Origin: Treponema sp.
GTDB taxonomy: Bacteria > Spirochaetota > Spirochaetia > Treponematales > Treponemataceae
NCBI GenBank assembly: GCA_017395545.1
Contig: JAFPUF010000073.1
Location: 43,452 to 107,451, forward strand
Direction: 5' to 3'
DNA length: 64,000 bases
A program made the position numbers and the translations under genes. Shown here piece after piece: positions 26,135 to 35,357 of this stretch; position 1 is the first letter of the stretch; each line of letters starts with the position of its first letter. Below the pieces are notes generated by a model that searched no databases, had not been told where the DNA came from, and was given only the letters and a program-made list of their open reading frames with translations.

Positions 26135-27133
26135 TTATTTTGCAAGGTCCAGAATCTGCTGATAAAGCTCAGGGTCAACCGCTGCGGCTTCGTTACGCAT
26201 CTCAATGCACGCATTCTGCCACGGCTTAATGTCTTCGACAGGAGTGATTGTAACGCCCTCAGATTTTAAGATGACCATTGCAAGATCGTTCGCATCATCC
26301 ACAATCTGATGACAATAATCAGCGGCATATTTTCCGGCCAGTATAAGGACATTTTTTTGATTTTGAGAAAGAGAATCCCAGCATTCAGAGTTTATCAGCA
26401 CGGAAATCGAACCAATTATATGACTGTCAAGGATAAGATACGGCGCAACCTGATTAAAAGAATTCGAAAGATAATTCGATATCGGCTGCTCGGCAACCTC
26501 AACGACTCCGGTCTGAAAAGAGGCGTAAAGATTCGTATAACTCACCTCGACAGGGACTGAATTAAACGCACTTGCAAGCTTTCTGAAAACTTTTCCCGGA
26601 ACCCGCATTTTTTTACCGCTCAAATCCTCAAGTCTGTCGATTTTTTGATTTGAGAAAAAATGTCTGAAACCTTCGTGAGCATAATAAAGACCTTTGACAC
26701 CAAGCCCCATTTCATAAGGCTCGTTCAGAATTTGCTCTGCAAGCGGAGAATTTGCAAAAGCCCAGAAATGCTCATCGTTTTTAAAAGTGTATGGAATTGA
26801 AAGGAGGCTCGATTTTTCAGCGCCCCCTTCAAGGTATGTAGAAAAATTTCCCGGTCCGCTGGCAAGCTGAATCGTACCGCCCGGTGTCTTTAAGATTTCC
26901 ATAACCTGCTTCTGGTCACCAAGAATACCGGAAAAGAAAAGCCGTATTTCGATTTTACCTTCTGAAAGCTCCTCGACTTTCTGCTTAAAGACAGTGCTCA
27001 TTCTGCCAGAAACAGATTCTTCGGGATTCAATTCGGACATAACAAGGGAGATTTTCTGATCCTGCTTCTGACAGCTGCTAAATAAAGCCGATAAAATCAA
27101 AACCACCCACGTTACAGGTAAAATCTTTTTCAT
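26135..27133 (-). CDS. TRAP-type solute-binding lipoprotein (DctP family), copy 3
   Basis: This is a DctP-family binding protein with a lipoprotein signal (LFSSC). The frame starts at a TTG at 27145, but the ATG at 27133 has GGAGAG at proper spacing and is the better start. The family arginine lies in KKMRVPGKVF, and the segments GFRHFF, YASFQTGVVEVAEQPISNY and ECWDSLSQNQKNVIL are typical. It is the last and most diverged of three tandem copies. No DctQ or DctM membrane subunit is nearby. The ligand is unknown. Confidence 0.9.
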   Translation of the reverse strand: MKKILPVTWVVLILSALFSSCQKQDQKISLVMSELNPEESVSGRMSTVFKQKVEELSEGKIEIRLFFSGILGDQKQVMEILKTPGGTIQLASGPGNFSTYLEGGAEKSSLLSIPYTFKNDEHFWAFANSPLAEQILNEPYEMGLGVKGLYYAHEGFRHFFSNQKIDRLEDLSGKKMRVPGKVFRKLASAFNSVPVEVSYTNLYASFQTGVVEVAEQPISNYLSNSFNQVAPYLILDSHIIGSISVLINSECWDSLSQNQKNVLILAGKYAADYCHQIVDDANDLAMVILKSEGVTITPVEDIKPWQNACIEMRNEAAAVDPELYQQILDLAK

Positions 27134-27158
27134 TAAGCTCTCCAAATTACAGAAAAAT

Positions 27159-28178
27159 TTAATTCGCCAGGTCTAGAATCTGCTGGTAAAGCTCAGGATC
27201 TGTCTGCGTTATTTCCCTGGTAATGTCAACGCAGGTATTTTTCCACGGAGTAATGTCGTTTACCTCTGTAAAAACCGCCCCCTGCGCTTTCAACTCTGTC
27301 ACGGCCTTATCCTCAGCTTCCTGTGAGATTTTACGGCAGACTTCACCGGCGTATTTTCCGGCTTTTGAAATGATATCTTTCTGGTCCGGCGAAAGAGAAT
27401 CCCAGCATTCTGAAGTGATTACAACTTCCGTAACTCCAAGCGTATGGCCGTCAAGAATCATATACGGGGCAATATTGTGAAAATGATTTGCGAGATAATT
27501 TGCGATCGGCTGTTCCGCAGCTTCTGTCTTTCCGGTCTGGAGGGCAGAATATAAATCAGCAAAAGCGACGCTTACAGGTATTGCCTTAAGACCGCGGACA
27601 ATTCCGTGCATTACAGGGTCTGATGAAACCCGGACATTTATTCCCTCAAAATCCGAAGTGCTGGAGAGAGGTTTTATGCTGAAAAAATGCCTGAATCCCT
27701 CTTCTCCATAAAAGACACCTTTAATTCCGACAGATTTTTCATATGGTTCATTCAGAATTGCCTGAGCAGTGTCTGATTCGGCAAAGTTCCAGAAATGGTC
27801 CCTGTTTTTAAAAGTGAACGGTATTGTAAACAGCGCTGACTTCTGACATCCCAATGCTGTAAGGTTAAAAGCAGAAATTCTTGAAAGCTGGATAGAAGAA
27901 TTTGGAGAAGACATCATTTTTATGATGGAGTTCTCGTCACCAAGGATTCCGTTGAACTGCAGGTTAATCTTGATTTTTCCTCCGGAAAGCTCCTCAACCT
28001 TTTCTTTGAAAGCCCTGTCCATTTCGGAAGAAATCGTTCCAGAAGGATTTACTTCTGCCATAGTAAGCGTAAGTTCTTCTGAGTAACTTTTTTTTTCAGA
28101 AGAAACTTTTTTAGAATTACATGAGAACAATGAGAAAGCAAAAGCAGCGGTAAAGAAAATTAAGATTGATTTTTTCAT
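27159..28178 (-). CDS. TRAP-type solute-binding lipoprotein (DctP family), copy 2
   Basis: The middle copy has 339 residues, a lipobox (LFSC) and a clear GGGGG ribosome binding site. It shares the whole fold with its neighbours: GKIKINLQFNGILGDENS, YGEEGFRHFF, INVRVSSDPV, YSALQTGKTEAAEQPIANY and SECWDSLSPDQKDI. It is closer to copy 1 than to copy 3. DctP proteins normally hand carboxylates, sugar acids or amino acids to a membrane transporter. Lipid anchoring in place of free periplasmic location is common in treponemes. Confidence 0.92.
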   Translation of the reverse strand: MKKSILIFFTAAFAFSLFSCNSKKVSSEKKSYSEELTLTMAEVNPSGTISSEMDRAFKEKVEELSGGKIKINLQFNGILGDENSIIKMMSSPNSSIQLSRISAFNLTALGCQKSALFTIPFTFKNRDHFWNFAESDTAQAILNEPYEKSVGIKGVFYGEEGFRHFFSIKPLSSTSDFEGINVRVSSDPVMHGIVRGLKAIPVSVAFADLYSALQTGKTEAAEQPIANYLANHFHNIAPYMILDGHTLGVTEVVITSECWDSLSPDQKDIISKAGKYAGEVCRKISQEAEDKAVTELKAQGAVFTEVNDITPWKNTCVDITREITQTDPELYQQILDLAN

Positions 28179-28196
28179 TTTACTGCCCCCAGAATT

Positions 28197-29213
28197 TTAT
28201 TTTGCGTAACTCAAAATTTCTGCGTAAAGGTCAGGATCTACGGCAGAACCTTCTTTAATTACATCGGAAACTGCGTCCTGCCACGGCTTGATGTCCTTTA
28301 CATCGGTGAGTGTCGCCCCTTCTTTTAAAAGCTGCTCTTTTACTTTGTCTTCTTCGGTCTTTGAAAGGTTTCGGCAGAACTCAGAGGCGTATTTTCCGGC
28401 CTCGATAAGAATATTCTGCTGATTTTCGGTGAGTGAGTTCCAGCACTCAAGCGTGATGATAGTTTCCATAACTCCGAGAGTGTGTCCGTCGAAAATCATG
28501 TAAGGAGCGACCTGGTTGAAATGGTTCGCAAGATAATTTGCAATCGGCTGTTCAGCGGCGTCAATTACGCCTGTCTGAAGGGCGACATAAAGATCGGCAT
28601 AGTTTACAGGAACTGAGTTTGCCTTGAAACCTGCGAGAAGCCCCTGCATTGCCTTGTCGTTCGTTCCGCGCACGTTAAGGGAATTGAAATCTTCAACTTT
28701 TTCGATTTTTTTTGTAGAGAAGAAATGGCGGAATCCTTCCTCACCGTAGAAAAGGCCTTTGAGACCAAGCCCGATCTCGGCAGGCTCGTTAAGAATTTCC
28801 TGGCCCGTCTCGGAATTTGCGAAATTCCAGAAATGGTCTTTGCTTGAAAAAGTGAACGGGACAGAAAGCAGGGAAGATTTTTTGCAGCCGTACATTGCCA
28901 AGTTGACTGCACTCATTCTGTGAATCTGTATCGTAGAATTCGGCTTGAGCATGAGAGCCATAACTGAATCAACGTCACCCAGAATTCCTGCACACTGCAG
29001 GTCGATTTTGATTTTTCCGCCAGAAAGCTCCTCGACCTTTGCCTTGAACGCCTGATCCATTTGGCCGGCAATCGTCTCAGCAGGATTTACCTCAGCCATA
29101 ACAAGTGTGATTTCTTTTTCGACAGTCTGATTTTTCTTTTCGTTACAGGCCAGAAAGAAAACGGATGAAAGAGCCGAAAAGGCGGCAAAAAAAAGCGTTG
29201 ATTTTCTAAGCAT
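28197..29213 (-). CDS. TRAP-type solute-binding lipoprotein (DctP family), copy 1
   Basis: This is the first gene of the tandem set. A TTG at 29219 is possible, but the ATG at 29213 is better placed after GGGGAA. A lipoprotein signal ends in FFLAC. The binding-protein motifs are YGEEGFRHFFS, LNVRGTNDKAMQG, YVALQTGVIDAAEQPIANY and ECWNSLTENQQNIL. The set 1-2-3 has gaps of only 18 and 25 bases, so it is one operon. The promoter region lies in the AT-rich gap shared with the PilZ gene. Confidence 0.92.
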   Translation of the reverse strand: MLRKSTLFFAAFSALSSVFFLACNEKKNQTVEKEITLVMAEVNPAETIAGQMDQAFKAKVEELSGGKIKIDLQCAGILGDVDSVMALMLKPNSTIQIHRMSAVNLAMYGCKKSSLLSVPFTFSSKDHFWNFANSETGQEILNEPAEIGLGLKGLFYGEEGFRHFFSTKKIEKVEDFNSLNVRGTNDKAMQGLLAGFKANSVPVNYADLYVALQTGVIDAAEQPIANYLANHFNQVAPYMIFDGHTLGVMETIITLECWNSLTENQQNILIEAGKYASEFCRNLSKTEEDKVKEQLLKEGATLTDVKDIKPWQDAVSDVIKEGSAVDPDLYAEILSYAK

Positions 29214-29360
29214 AAGCAAGGTTCCCCAAAAAAAGATTTCTCTCTAATTCATTTTCTATCAAATTCAGAAAATTGTCAAATTTTTGAAGTGTTTCAGAGT
29301 GTGGTTTAATAGTTTTCTTAATTTTTTAATTCATGATTTTTTTTAATATAATTTTTTAGT

Positions 29361-29389
29361 TTGATTTTTATCACCAACTATTGTAAAAT
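29361..29389 (+). promoter_or_regulatory. Promoter of the PilZ gene (TTGATT-N17-TAAAAT)
   Basis: In the AT-rich 200-base gap between divergent genes, TTGATT at 29361-29366 and TAAAAT at 29384-29389 are 17 bases apart. A leader of about 30 bases with a good AGGAG precedes the ATG at 29426. Confidence 0.55.
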
Positions 29390-29425
29390 TATATCACACA
29401 ACGGAGTAATTTACAGGAGTTTTTT

Positions 29426-30244
29426 ATGGCGGACGAAGGCAAATCAATTTATGGACGAAAAGTTTTCTTTGTTGCACCAAGCGTTTCATTTGAACAGCAG
29501 GTCCTTGAGAGACTGCGCCTTATGGAATACGAAGTCTACGCAATTGATGATTACAGAAAAGCTAAGCCCCTTCTCCGGAAAAATGCAGACTCAATCTGTT
29601 TCTGCATGACTGATTCCCAGCTCACATCAAAAGGCTGGCACAACTTCATAAAATCCTTTGAAAACGAAAATGTCTTTAGTCCGCTTGATATGGGCGTCAT
29701 CATGCACTTAATGCCGGCAGATAAGCAGGCAAATTTTGAGGCCGGTCTTCAGCTTGAAGCCGGTATCTTAGACGCGAACAAAGACCCGGAACAGCTTTTC
29801 CACGATATCGTAAGGGCAATGGACGCAAAAAATGCAAAAGGCATGCGAAAATATGTCCGTGCGAACTGTCTCAACGAAACACAGGCAGATTTGCTCTGGC
29901 TCAAAGACAACCGTATGTTCAAGCTTAAAATCATCGACATTTCAGCGGTCGGAATTGCAGCAAAACTCTCTGCTGGTCAGGCAAATGCGGTCTTCATCAA
30001 CCAGGTTATCGAAGGAGTCACCCTCAACCTCAAGAGCGTTCAGGTCGGCGTAGACATTCAGATTACTGCAATCAAGTCGGCAGGCGATTATCTTCTGGTT
30101 GTCATTATGTTCAACGCAACGACGACACCAGAAGCAATCAATAAAATCCGTGCATACATTGCGGAGACCCTTCAGGAGAATCTCCGCTCGTCAATCCGCA
30201 TGAGCGACCTTGACCGCACGGACTACGAAAAGCTCGATTCTTAA
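29426..30244 (+). CDS. PilZ-domain protein, probable cyclic-di-GMP receptor
   Basis: Residues 1-125 form a receiver-like or PilZN-like N-terminal domain without obvious phosphorylation sites. The PilZ domain follows, with the RxxxR motif at 141-145 (RKYVR) and the D/NxSxxG motif at 171-176 (DISAVG), so it should bind cyclic di-GMP. There is no signal peptide or membrane segment. The protein fits the spirochaetal PilZ proteins that link cyclic di-GMP to motility. Its neighbours are unrelated, but a cyclase lies 4 kb upstream and an EAL phosphodiesterase 18 kb downstream. Confidence 0.88.
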   Translation: MADEGKSIYGRKVFFVAPSVSFEQQVLERLRLMEYEVYAIDDYRKAKPLLRKNADSICFCMTDSQLTSKGWHNFIKSFENENVFSPLDMGVIMHLMPADKQANFEAGLQLEAGILDANKDPEQLFHDIVRAMDAKNAKGMRKYVRANCLNETQADLLWLKDNRMFKLKIIDISAVGIAAKLSAGQANAVFINQVIEGVTLNLKSVQVGVDIQITAIKSAGDYLLVVIMFNATTTPEAINKIRAYIAETLQENLRSSIRMSDLDRTDYEKLDS

Positions 30245-30256
30245 ATCTTAGCTTCC

Positions 30257-31633
30257 CTAAAAGTCATAATCATCCAGATTTTTCTCACTGTCAACGATTA
30301 TCCAGCGAATGTAATCTTCTTTTGCAATCGGTTCGATATACTTTTTGTACGCATCGCAAACCTGCTTTGCTGTAGCAGCCTGTACGAGTTCAACCCTTTT
30401 GAGGTATGCGTCAGGGCTGTCAAAATATTCGATGCTGGAAACGATTGTGGAAGCAGTTCCTGAAGCGGTCTGTGCCGGACTGAACAGGGATGAAATGTAT
30501 TTATTTTTGTACTGGTCGATTTCATTCTCAACGGTTTCCGGGTTAAATGCGTTAATAGCCTGAACGACCGTTTTTTTGAGGTTCTTTTTTTCACTCGCCT
30601 TGTAAAGCGAAATAACTCCGGCAAGCTGATTTCCGCCGATTACGCCAGTATTGACTGAATAGACGGCCCCTGCTTTCTCACGAACTTCTGAAAAGAAAAG
30701 GTCGTCAAGGTACATCGTGGCAATCGCAAACGGAACATAGTCAGCATCATTTCTGGAAGGACATGGGAAAAATCCTGTAATGTAACCGCTCTCGCCCGCC
30801 TGCTCGTTCGCGATTTTAACAGGAGACCTCTCTCCGAACGGAATTTTCGGGATTTTTGGCGCAGAATACGCTTTTTTCGAGAGCATTCCGAATTTTTCAG
30901 AAATTCTGACTGTAAAGTCTGACTGTAAATCTGAAGAGAAATTTCCGATTACGACAAATTTGATTCTTGAAGCATTCAGAAGAGACTGATAGTGTGTTTT
31001 GACAAGATCAAGATTCATGTTTTTGTAAGTGTTTGATGTAATGCCTGAGGTTGTCGCGTAAGGATGCCCCTGAAAAGCAGTTTTTGTGAGGGCGAGAGAA
31101 AGTGCGCCGGAAGGCTCCGCCTCTTTTCTGGCAATCGCCACGGAGTTTTCTGTCATGAGCTGAGAATAGTCGCTTTCAAGGAACTGCGGATTAAGGACAC
31201 AGTCGCTGAACAGTTCGAGAACTTCGCTCATGTCACGCTGAATGCAGATAAAGCCAAGTGAGGAATATTCTTTTCCGACAGATGAGCTGAGGGAAAAACT
31301 CTTTTCGTATTCCATCTGCTTGATTTTTTCATAAGGAAATTTTTCTGAGCCGCGGAGAACCAGATCAAGAGTAAGGTCTTCAAGGCCGCCCATATTCTCG
31401 TCGATTGCGCTCGTGCCGCCTTCGATTATCATTCTTACAACAATGATTTTACTGCCCCTGTTCTGCTTGAAGGTAATTGTAATTCCGTTTGAAAGCGATT
31501 TTGTCGTAAAATCTTCGACCTGCTCTTCCATGGAAGGAGCGTCAACTTTCGTTGATCCGCAGGAAACAAGAACTGCTGAAAAAACTGTAAACAATGCAAG
31601 AACTGCAAAAATCTTTGATTTTATATATTTCAT
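30257..31633 (-). CDS. Inactive M16-family peptidase homologue, lipoprotein
   Basis: The protein (458 aa) has a lipoprotein signal ending in LVSC and the M16 two-domain fold, with the C-terminal RREKAGAVYSVNTGV-like segment (here EVREKAGAVYSVNT). The zinc site is gone: the family sequence GLxHxxEHMLFKG reads GLEDLTLDLVLRG, so both histidines and the glutamate are replaced. It lies three bases after the active partner on the same strand, with its own AGGAG. Such active/inactive pairs form heterodimers in other M16 systems, so this is probably the non-catalytic subunit. Confidence 0.88.
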   Translation of the reverse strand: MKYIKSKIFAVLALFTVFSAVLVSCGSTKVDAPSMEEQVEDFTTKSLSNGITITFKQNRGSKIIVVRMIIEGGTSAIDENMGGLEDLTLDLVLRGSEKFPYEKIKQMEYEKSFSLSSSVGKEYSSLGFICIQRDMSEVLELFSDCVLNPQFLESDYSQLMTENSVAIARKEAEPSGALSLALTKTAFQGHPYATTSGITSNTYKNMNLDLVKTHYQSLLNASRIKFVVIGNFSSDLQSDFTVRISEKFGMLSKKAYSAPKIPKIPFGERSPVKIANEQAGESGYITGFFPCPSRNDADYVPFAIATMYLDDLFFSEVREKAGAVYSVNTGVIGGNQLAGVISLYKASEKKNLKKTVVQAINAFNPETVENEIDQYKNKYISSLFSPAQTASGTASTIVSSIEYFDSPDAYLKRVELVQAATAKQVCDAYKKYIEPIAKEDYIRWIIVDSEKNLDDYDF

Positions 31634-31636
31634 TTT

Positions 31637-33151
31637 TTACTCCTGGAAAGCATTTTCTTTTGTAATCTCGTGATAGCCGTGCGAAGCAAAGGAACCTTTG
31701 TATTCTTTCCAGAGCGCAGGACTTACAGAAACAATCAGAACGCCTTTTTTGCCGGTAATATATTTTTGAACGAAATCGTTAACAGAGGCTTCCGTAACTT
31801 TTGCGATATTCTCGTCGTAACTGAAGAAATAGTCTGAGCCGCACGCAGACCAGAAGAACGACAGTGATGCAAGAATTGATTTTGCACTCTCAAGCTCATA
31901 AGTACGGGAATCCTCAAACTGCTGAATCACAATGGAAAGCGGAGTGTCTTTTGTGACATCAAGTGCAGCCTGTTTTTTTACAGCAGAAAGGAATTCATCA
32001 GCTTTATCGGCGGGAGTGAAATCTTTTGAAGAAGAGACTTCAAACGGGCTGAAAGAATAGTTAGGTTCTTCTGAGGAATCAGAATTCTCCTTTTTTGCGA
32101 ATTCGCTGAGCATAGCCCCGTAAAAACCGATTATTCCGCTGGCACGGCGTGTTGTGTAAGAAGCGCCGACATAGCTGCTTTCGGGAATGGCAAGTTTTTT
32201 ATTTTCGACAAAAGCCTTTGAAAAGCTGCCGTTTGGATTTGAAACGATTGAAGTCCAGACATCTGCGGCATAAGTGTCGGAAGAATCGCACTCTCCGTCA
32301 GGTCCACGGAGGTAGTAGCCGATATGAATCATGTCGTCCCCTGCTCCCGGATCTACGAAAACTAATTTTTTGTCTTTTGAAAGAGGTGTTTTTGAAGGAA
32401 TTTTAAGAGGCTGTGCCCCGGCCGAAGGGTTCTGCCAGTCGCCAAAAATCTGTTTAACATACTCAAAAATTTCATCGTGCTTAACGTCGCCGCCTACAAA
32501 AATCGCCGAGTTTGAAGGAATGTAGTAATTCTCCTGAATCTCACGGAGATTTTCTTCGGTAGCATTCTGTACGACAGATGTTTTTCCTGACGGTGAAAGC
32601 CTGAACGGCTCTTCCGGGAAAAGATTTTTAAAAAGCGCTGCCGCTCTGATATGGGCAGGATCTGTAAAATCGGCCTTTATCTCAGAAAGGACGACGGCTT
32701 TTTCATTTTCAAGCTCCGTTCCGTCAATTTTAGGAGTGCGGAGTGCATAAGACCAGAATTCAAGGCCTTTCTGCACCATTGCAGACGGAACCGTAAAATA
32801 GTAGTTCACGCGGTCAACGCCAGTCGAACCGTTTTCGTCAATCGCACCGAGACGGTTTTCGGCTTTAGTAAACTCCTGCTGGTTCGCATATTTTTCGTTT
32901 CCCTTGAAAAGCATGTGCTCATAAAGGTGAAAAAGCCCGGCGTTCTGAACTGTCTGTGTGACAGCCCCGGCACGAACGGCAATCTCGATATACGCCAGGG
33001 GAGCAGAATTATTTTCCGCAACAAAAAGCTCAAGCCCGTTATCAAGTTTGTAGCGGTAAAGAGCATCGAATGAAGTTTTTTCTGCAAACGCACAAGAAAA
33101 AAACAGGACAAAAAGTAAAGAAAAGAAAGATTTTTTTAAATATTGAAACAT
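31637..33151 (-). CDS. Active M16-family zinc peptidase, secreted
   Basis: The protein (504 aa) has a signal peptide ending near CAFAE. It carries the intact inverted zinc motif HLYEH at 75-79, with a distal glutamate in ENEKAVVLSEI. The second half includes GGDVKHDEIFEYVKQIFG. It is predicted to degrade or process peptides in the periplasm or envelope, together with the inactive partner encoded downstream. The ATG has no ribosome binding site, and a TATAAT box lies eight bases before it. Confidence 0.9.
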   Translation of the reverse strand: MFQYLKKSFFSLLFVLFFSCAFAEKTSFDALYRYKLDNGLELFVAENNSAPLAYIEIAVRAGAVTQTVQNAGLFHLYEHMLFKGNEKYANQQEFTKAENRLGAIDENGSTGVDRVNYYFTVPSAMVQKGLEFWSYALRTPKIDGTELENEKAVVLSEIKADFTDPAHIRAAALFKNLFPEEPFRLSPSGKTSVVQNATEENLREIQENYYIPSNSAIFVGGDVKHDEIFEYVKQIFGDWQNPSAGAQPLKIPSKTPLSKDKKLVFVDPGAGDDMIHIGYYLRGPDGECDSSDTYAADVWTSIVSNPNGSFSKAFVENKKLAIPESSYVGASYTTRRASGIIGFYGAMLSEFAKKENSDSSEEPNYSFSPFEVSSSKDFTPADKADEFLSAVKKQAALDVTKDTPLSIVIQQFEDSRTYELESAKSILASLSFFWSACGSDYFFSYDENIAKVTEASVNDFVQKYITGKKGVLIVSVSPALWKEYKGSFASHGYHEITKENAFQE

Positions 33152-33159
33152 AACGCAGA

Positions 33160-33187
33160 ATTATATCACAGAAAATACAAATTGAAA
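33160..33187 (-). promoter_or_regulatory. Promoter of the M16 pair, nearly leaderless
   Basis: On the minus strand TTTCAA (33187-33182) and TATAAT (33165-33160) are 16 bases apart. The -10 box is eight bases from the ATG at 33151. Confidence 0.5.
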
Positions 33188-33211
33188 AATGAAAAATTAA
33201 GTCATATTTTT

Positions 33212-35353
33212 TTACAGAAGCGAAACAGGGTCCACATCGTACTCGATGTAAACCTCGCCGGGAGCCTTGTAGTTCTCGCTGAATGTGTGCGCCATGTACT
33301 GAAGAAGCGCAACAGAGGGGCCTCTGAGAATGATTTGCTGCCGGTAATTTGCGGCGATTTTTGAAAGCGGGCACTCGGCAGGTCCAAGAATCTCCGTGTG
33401 CTTTGCCGCTTCCTGAAGTTTTGACGGATTTACCAGAGTCCCGCGCAAAATCTGATGAAGGATAGAAGACGCTCCGTTCGCTCCAGAGACAGCCTGTTTT
33501 TCGGATGGAGCACGGAAAACCATTCGCAAAATTCTCGCAAACGGCGGAAAACTTAGCATTTCGCGGGTCTGAATCTCGCTCTCGTAGAAGTCTTCGGTCT
33601 TACCGGCGACGGCATACACTATCGGAGGGGAGTCCGGGCAGTATGTCTGAACAAGGACTTTTCCGTCAGGAAAAAAGCGGCCTGCCCTGCCCGCAACCTG
33701 CGTTATGAGTGAGAAAGTGCGCTCTGAAGCCCTGAAGTCCGGCATATGAAGGCCTGTGTCTGCAAGCACAACGCCGACGAGCTTCAGATTTGGGAAGTTG
33801 AGCCCCTTTGCGACCATCTGAGTTCCCAGCATGATATCGTATTTGCCTTTTTTGAAGGCTTCGATTTTTTCGGTAAGTTCTCCTTTGTGGCTCACGGAAT
33901 CCGTATCTACACGGACAATGCGAGCGTTCGGGAATTTTGCCCTGACCTCGTTTTCGATGAATTCCGTTCCGAAGCCTGAGTATCCGACATCGAGCGAGCC
34001 GCACTCAGGACAGGATTGCGGCGGCGAGACTGAATATCCGCAGTAGTGGCAACGGAGGCGTTTTTCGGCCTTGTGGAATGTGAGCGAGACCGAGCAGTTC
34101 TTGCACTTAAGCTCAAATCCGCAGGAATTACATCGGAAAAAGTGAGTGAAGCCACGGCGGTTCAAGAAAAGGATTGTCTGGCGTTTTTCGGCAAGAGTTG
34201 CTTCCATTTCTTTCTGTAAGACAGGCGAAATCGCTCCATCAATCGAAAGCCCCGTAAGATTCACGCATTTGATTTCTGGCATTGCCCCGCCCGCAAGACG
34301 ACGGGTGAGAGTATGCTTCTGGATTCCGCCGTTTTTCATCATGTTCCACGCCTCAACGCTCGGGGTTGCGCTTCCCATCAAAAGAGGAATCTTCTTTTTT
34401 GAACATCGGTACATCGCAACCTGACGGGCATGATAGCGTGGTGTATTTCCGGATTTATAGGAGCCGTCATGTTCCTCATCGATTATAATCATTCCCAAAT
34501 CGGGAACAGGAGCAAAAACAGCGCTTCTAGCTCCGATTACGATTCGTGCCTCACGGTTCAGAATGCGTCGCCACTCGCTGAGTTTCTGACTAGGAGTAAG
34601 TCCTGAGTGCAGGACAGCCGCCGTATTCCCGAATCGGGAGACAACAGCCTGAGTCACCTGCGGAGTAAGCCCGATTTCCGGCACAAGATAAATCACGCCC
34701 TTCTTCTGGGAAAGCAGCCGCTCACAAACCTGCATAAAGACTTCGGTTTTACCGGTTCCGGTAGCACCGTAAAGGTAGTGAAGGTTCGGGATTTTAGGGG
34801 CAGAGCCCCTAGGAGAAGGGGGTGTGGGTGAAAGCGCAGCTTGAACCTCAGGGGGAAGGCTTTCCCCCTCACCCTTATTCTCCGTGACCCCTGTGTCCTC
34901 TGTGAGAAATTCTTCCCCAAGTATTTCCTGAACTGCCCTCGCCTGCTCTTCGCTCAAGATGCGTGCCTTTGTCTCCGGGGTCTCTTCCAGAAACGAAAAA
35001 CCGCCCGCATCGCTCTCACGCTTTCCGCCCGGGAGCATTGCGCTGATTGCCTCACCCACCGAGCACAGATAATAATGCGAAATCCACCTGGCAAGTTCGA
35101 TAATCTCATTGTCAAAAAGCGGCTCCTCGTCGAGCACACGAAGAATCGGACGGATTTTGCTTTCCTCGACCGGGCATTCTGGGGGCAAAGTGTCACTTTC
35201 GGAGATTATAAAACCTGTCATGCGCCGGTTTCCGAACTTCAAATCGGCACGGAAGCCCACCCTCGATTTATTTTCGGGGTTATCGCAGTCGAGATAGGTG
35301 AACGGCTGGTTGAGAGGAATATTCAATACGACCTGAAGGAAACGCTTTGGCAT
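33212..35353 (-). CDS. priA: Primosomal helicase PriA with a low-complexity insertion
   Basis: PriA restarts stalled replication forks. The 713 residues show the N-terminal DNA-binding region, Walker A GATGTGKTEVF near 197-206, the DEEHD box, and the cysteine cluster RCNSCGFELKCKNCSVSL...CHYC...CPECG that holds two zincs. Between the DNA-binding part and the helicase, residues about 149-190 are an extra low-complexity linker (GEGESLPPEVQAALSPTPPS). Its DNA is made of inverted repeats and contains a word shared with an intergenic region elsewhere. The gene starts five bases before the stop of the Sel1 gene's end region, without a clear ribosome binding site. Confidence 0.96.
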   Translation of the reverse strand: MPKRFLQVVLNIPLNQPFTYLDCDNPENKSRVGFRADLKFGNRRMTGFIISESDTLPPECPVEESKIRPILRVLDEEPLFDNEIIELARWISHYYLCSVGEAISAMLPGGKRESDAGGFSFLEETPETKARILSEEQARAVQEILGEEFLTEDTGVTENKGEGESLPPEVQAALSPTPPSPRGSAPKIPNLHYLYGATGTGKTEVFMQVCERLLSQKKGVIYLVPEIGLTPQVTQAVVSRFGNTAAVLHSGLTPSQKLSEWRRILNREARIVIGARSAVFAPVPDLGMIIIDEEHDGSYKSGNTPRYHARQVAMYRCSKKKIPLLMGSATPSVEAWNMMKNGGIQKHTLTRRLAGGAMPEIKCVNLTGLSIDGAISPVLQKEMEATLAEKRQTILFLNRRGFTHFFRCNSCGFELKCKNCSVSLTFHKAEKRLRCHYCGYSVSPPQSCPECGSLDVGYSGFGTEFIENEVRAKFPNARIVRVDTDSVSHKGELTEKIEAFKKGKYDIMLGTQMVAKGLNFPNLKLVGVVLADTGLHMPDFRASERTFSLITQVAGRAGRFFPDGKVLVQTYCPDSPPIVYAVAGKTEDFYESEIQTREMLSFPPFARILRMVFRAPSEKQAVSGANGASSILHQILRGTLVNPSKLQEAAKHTEILGPAECPLSKIAANYRQQIILRGPSVALLQYMAHTFSENYKAPGEVYIEYDVDPVSLL
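34790..34915. repeat. Repeat-like DNA inserted in frame in priA
   Basis: This stretch holds TAGGGGC-AGA-GCCCCTA (34795-34811) and GGGGGAA-GGCT-TTCCCCC (34851-34868). At 34891-34911 is a 21-base word, CTGTGTCCTCTGTGAGAAAT plus one T, which recurs exactly in inverted orientation at 46938-46958. It encodes the extra linker of PriA. It looks like one or two short mobile palindromic elements that entered the gene without breaking the frame. Confidence 0.65.
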
Positions 35354-35357
35354 TTTT

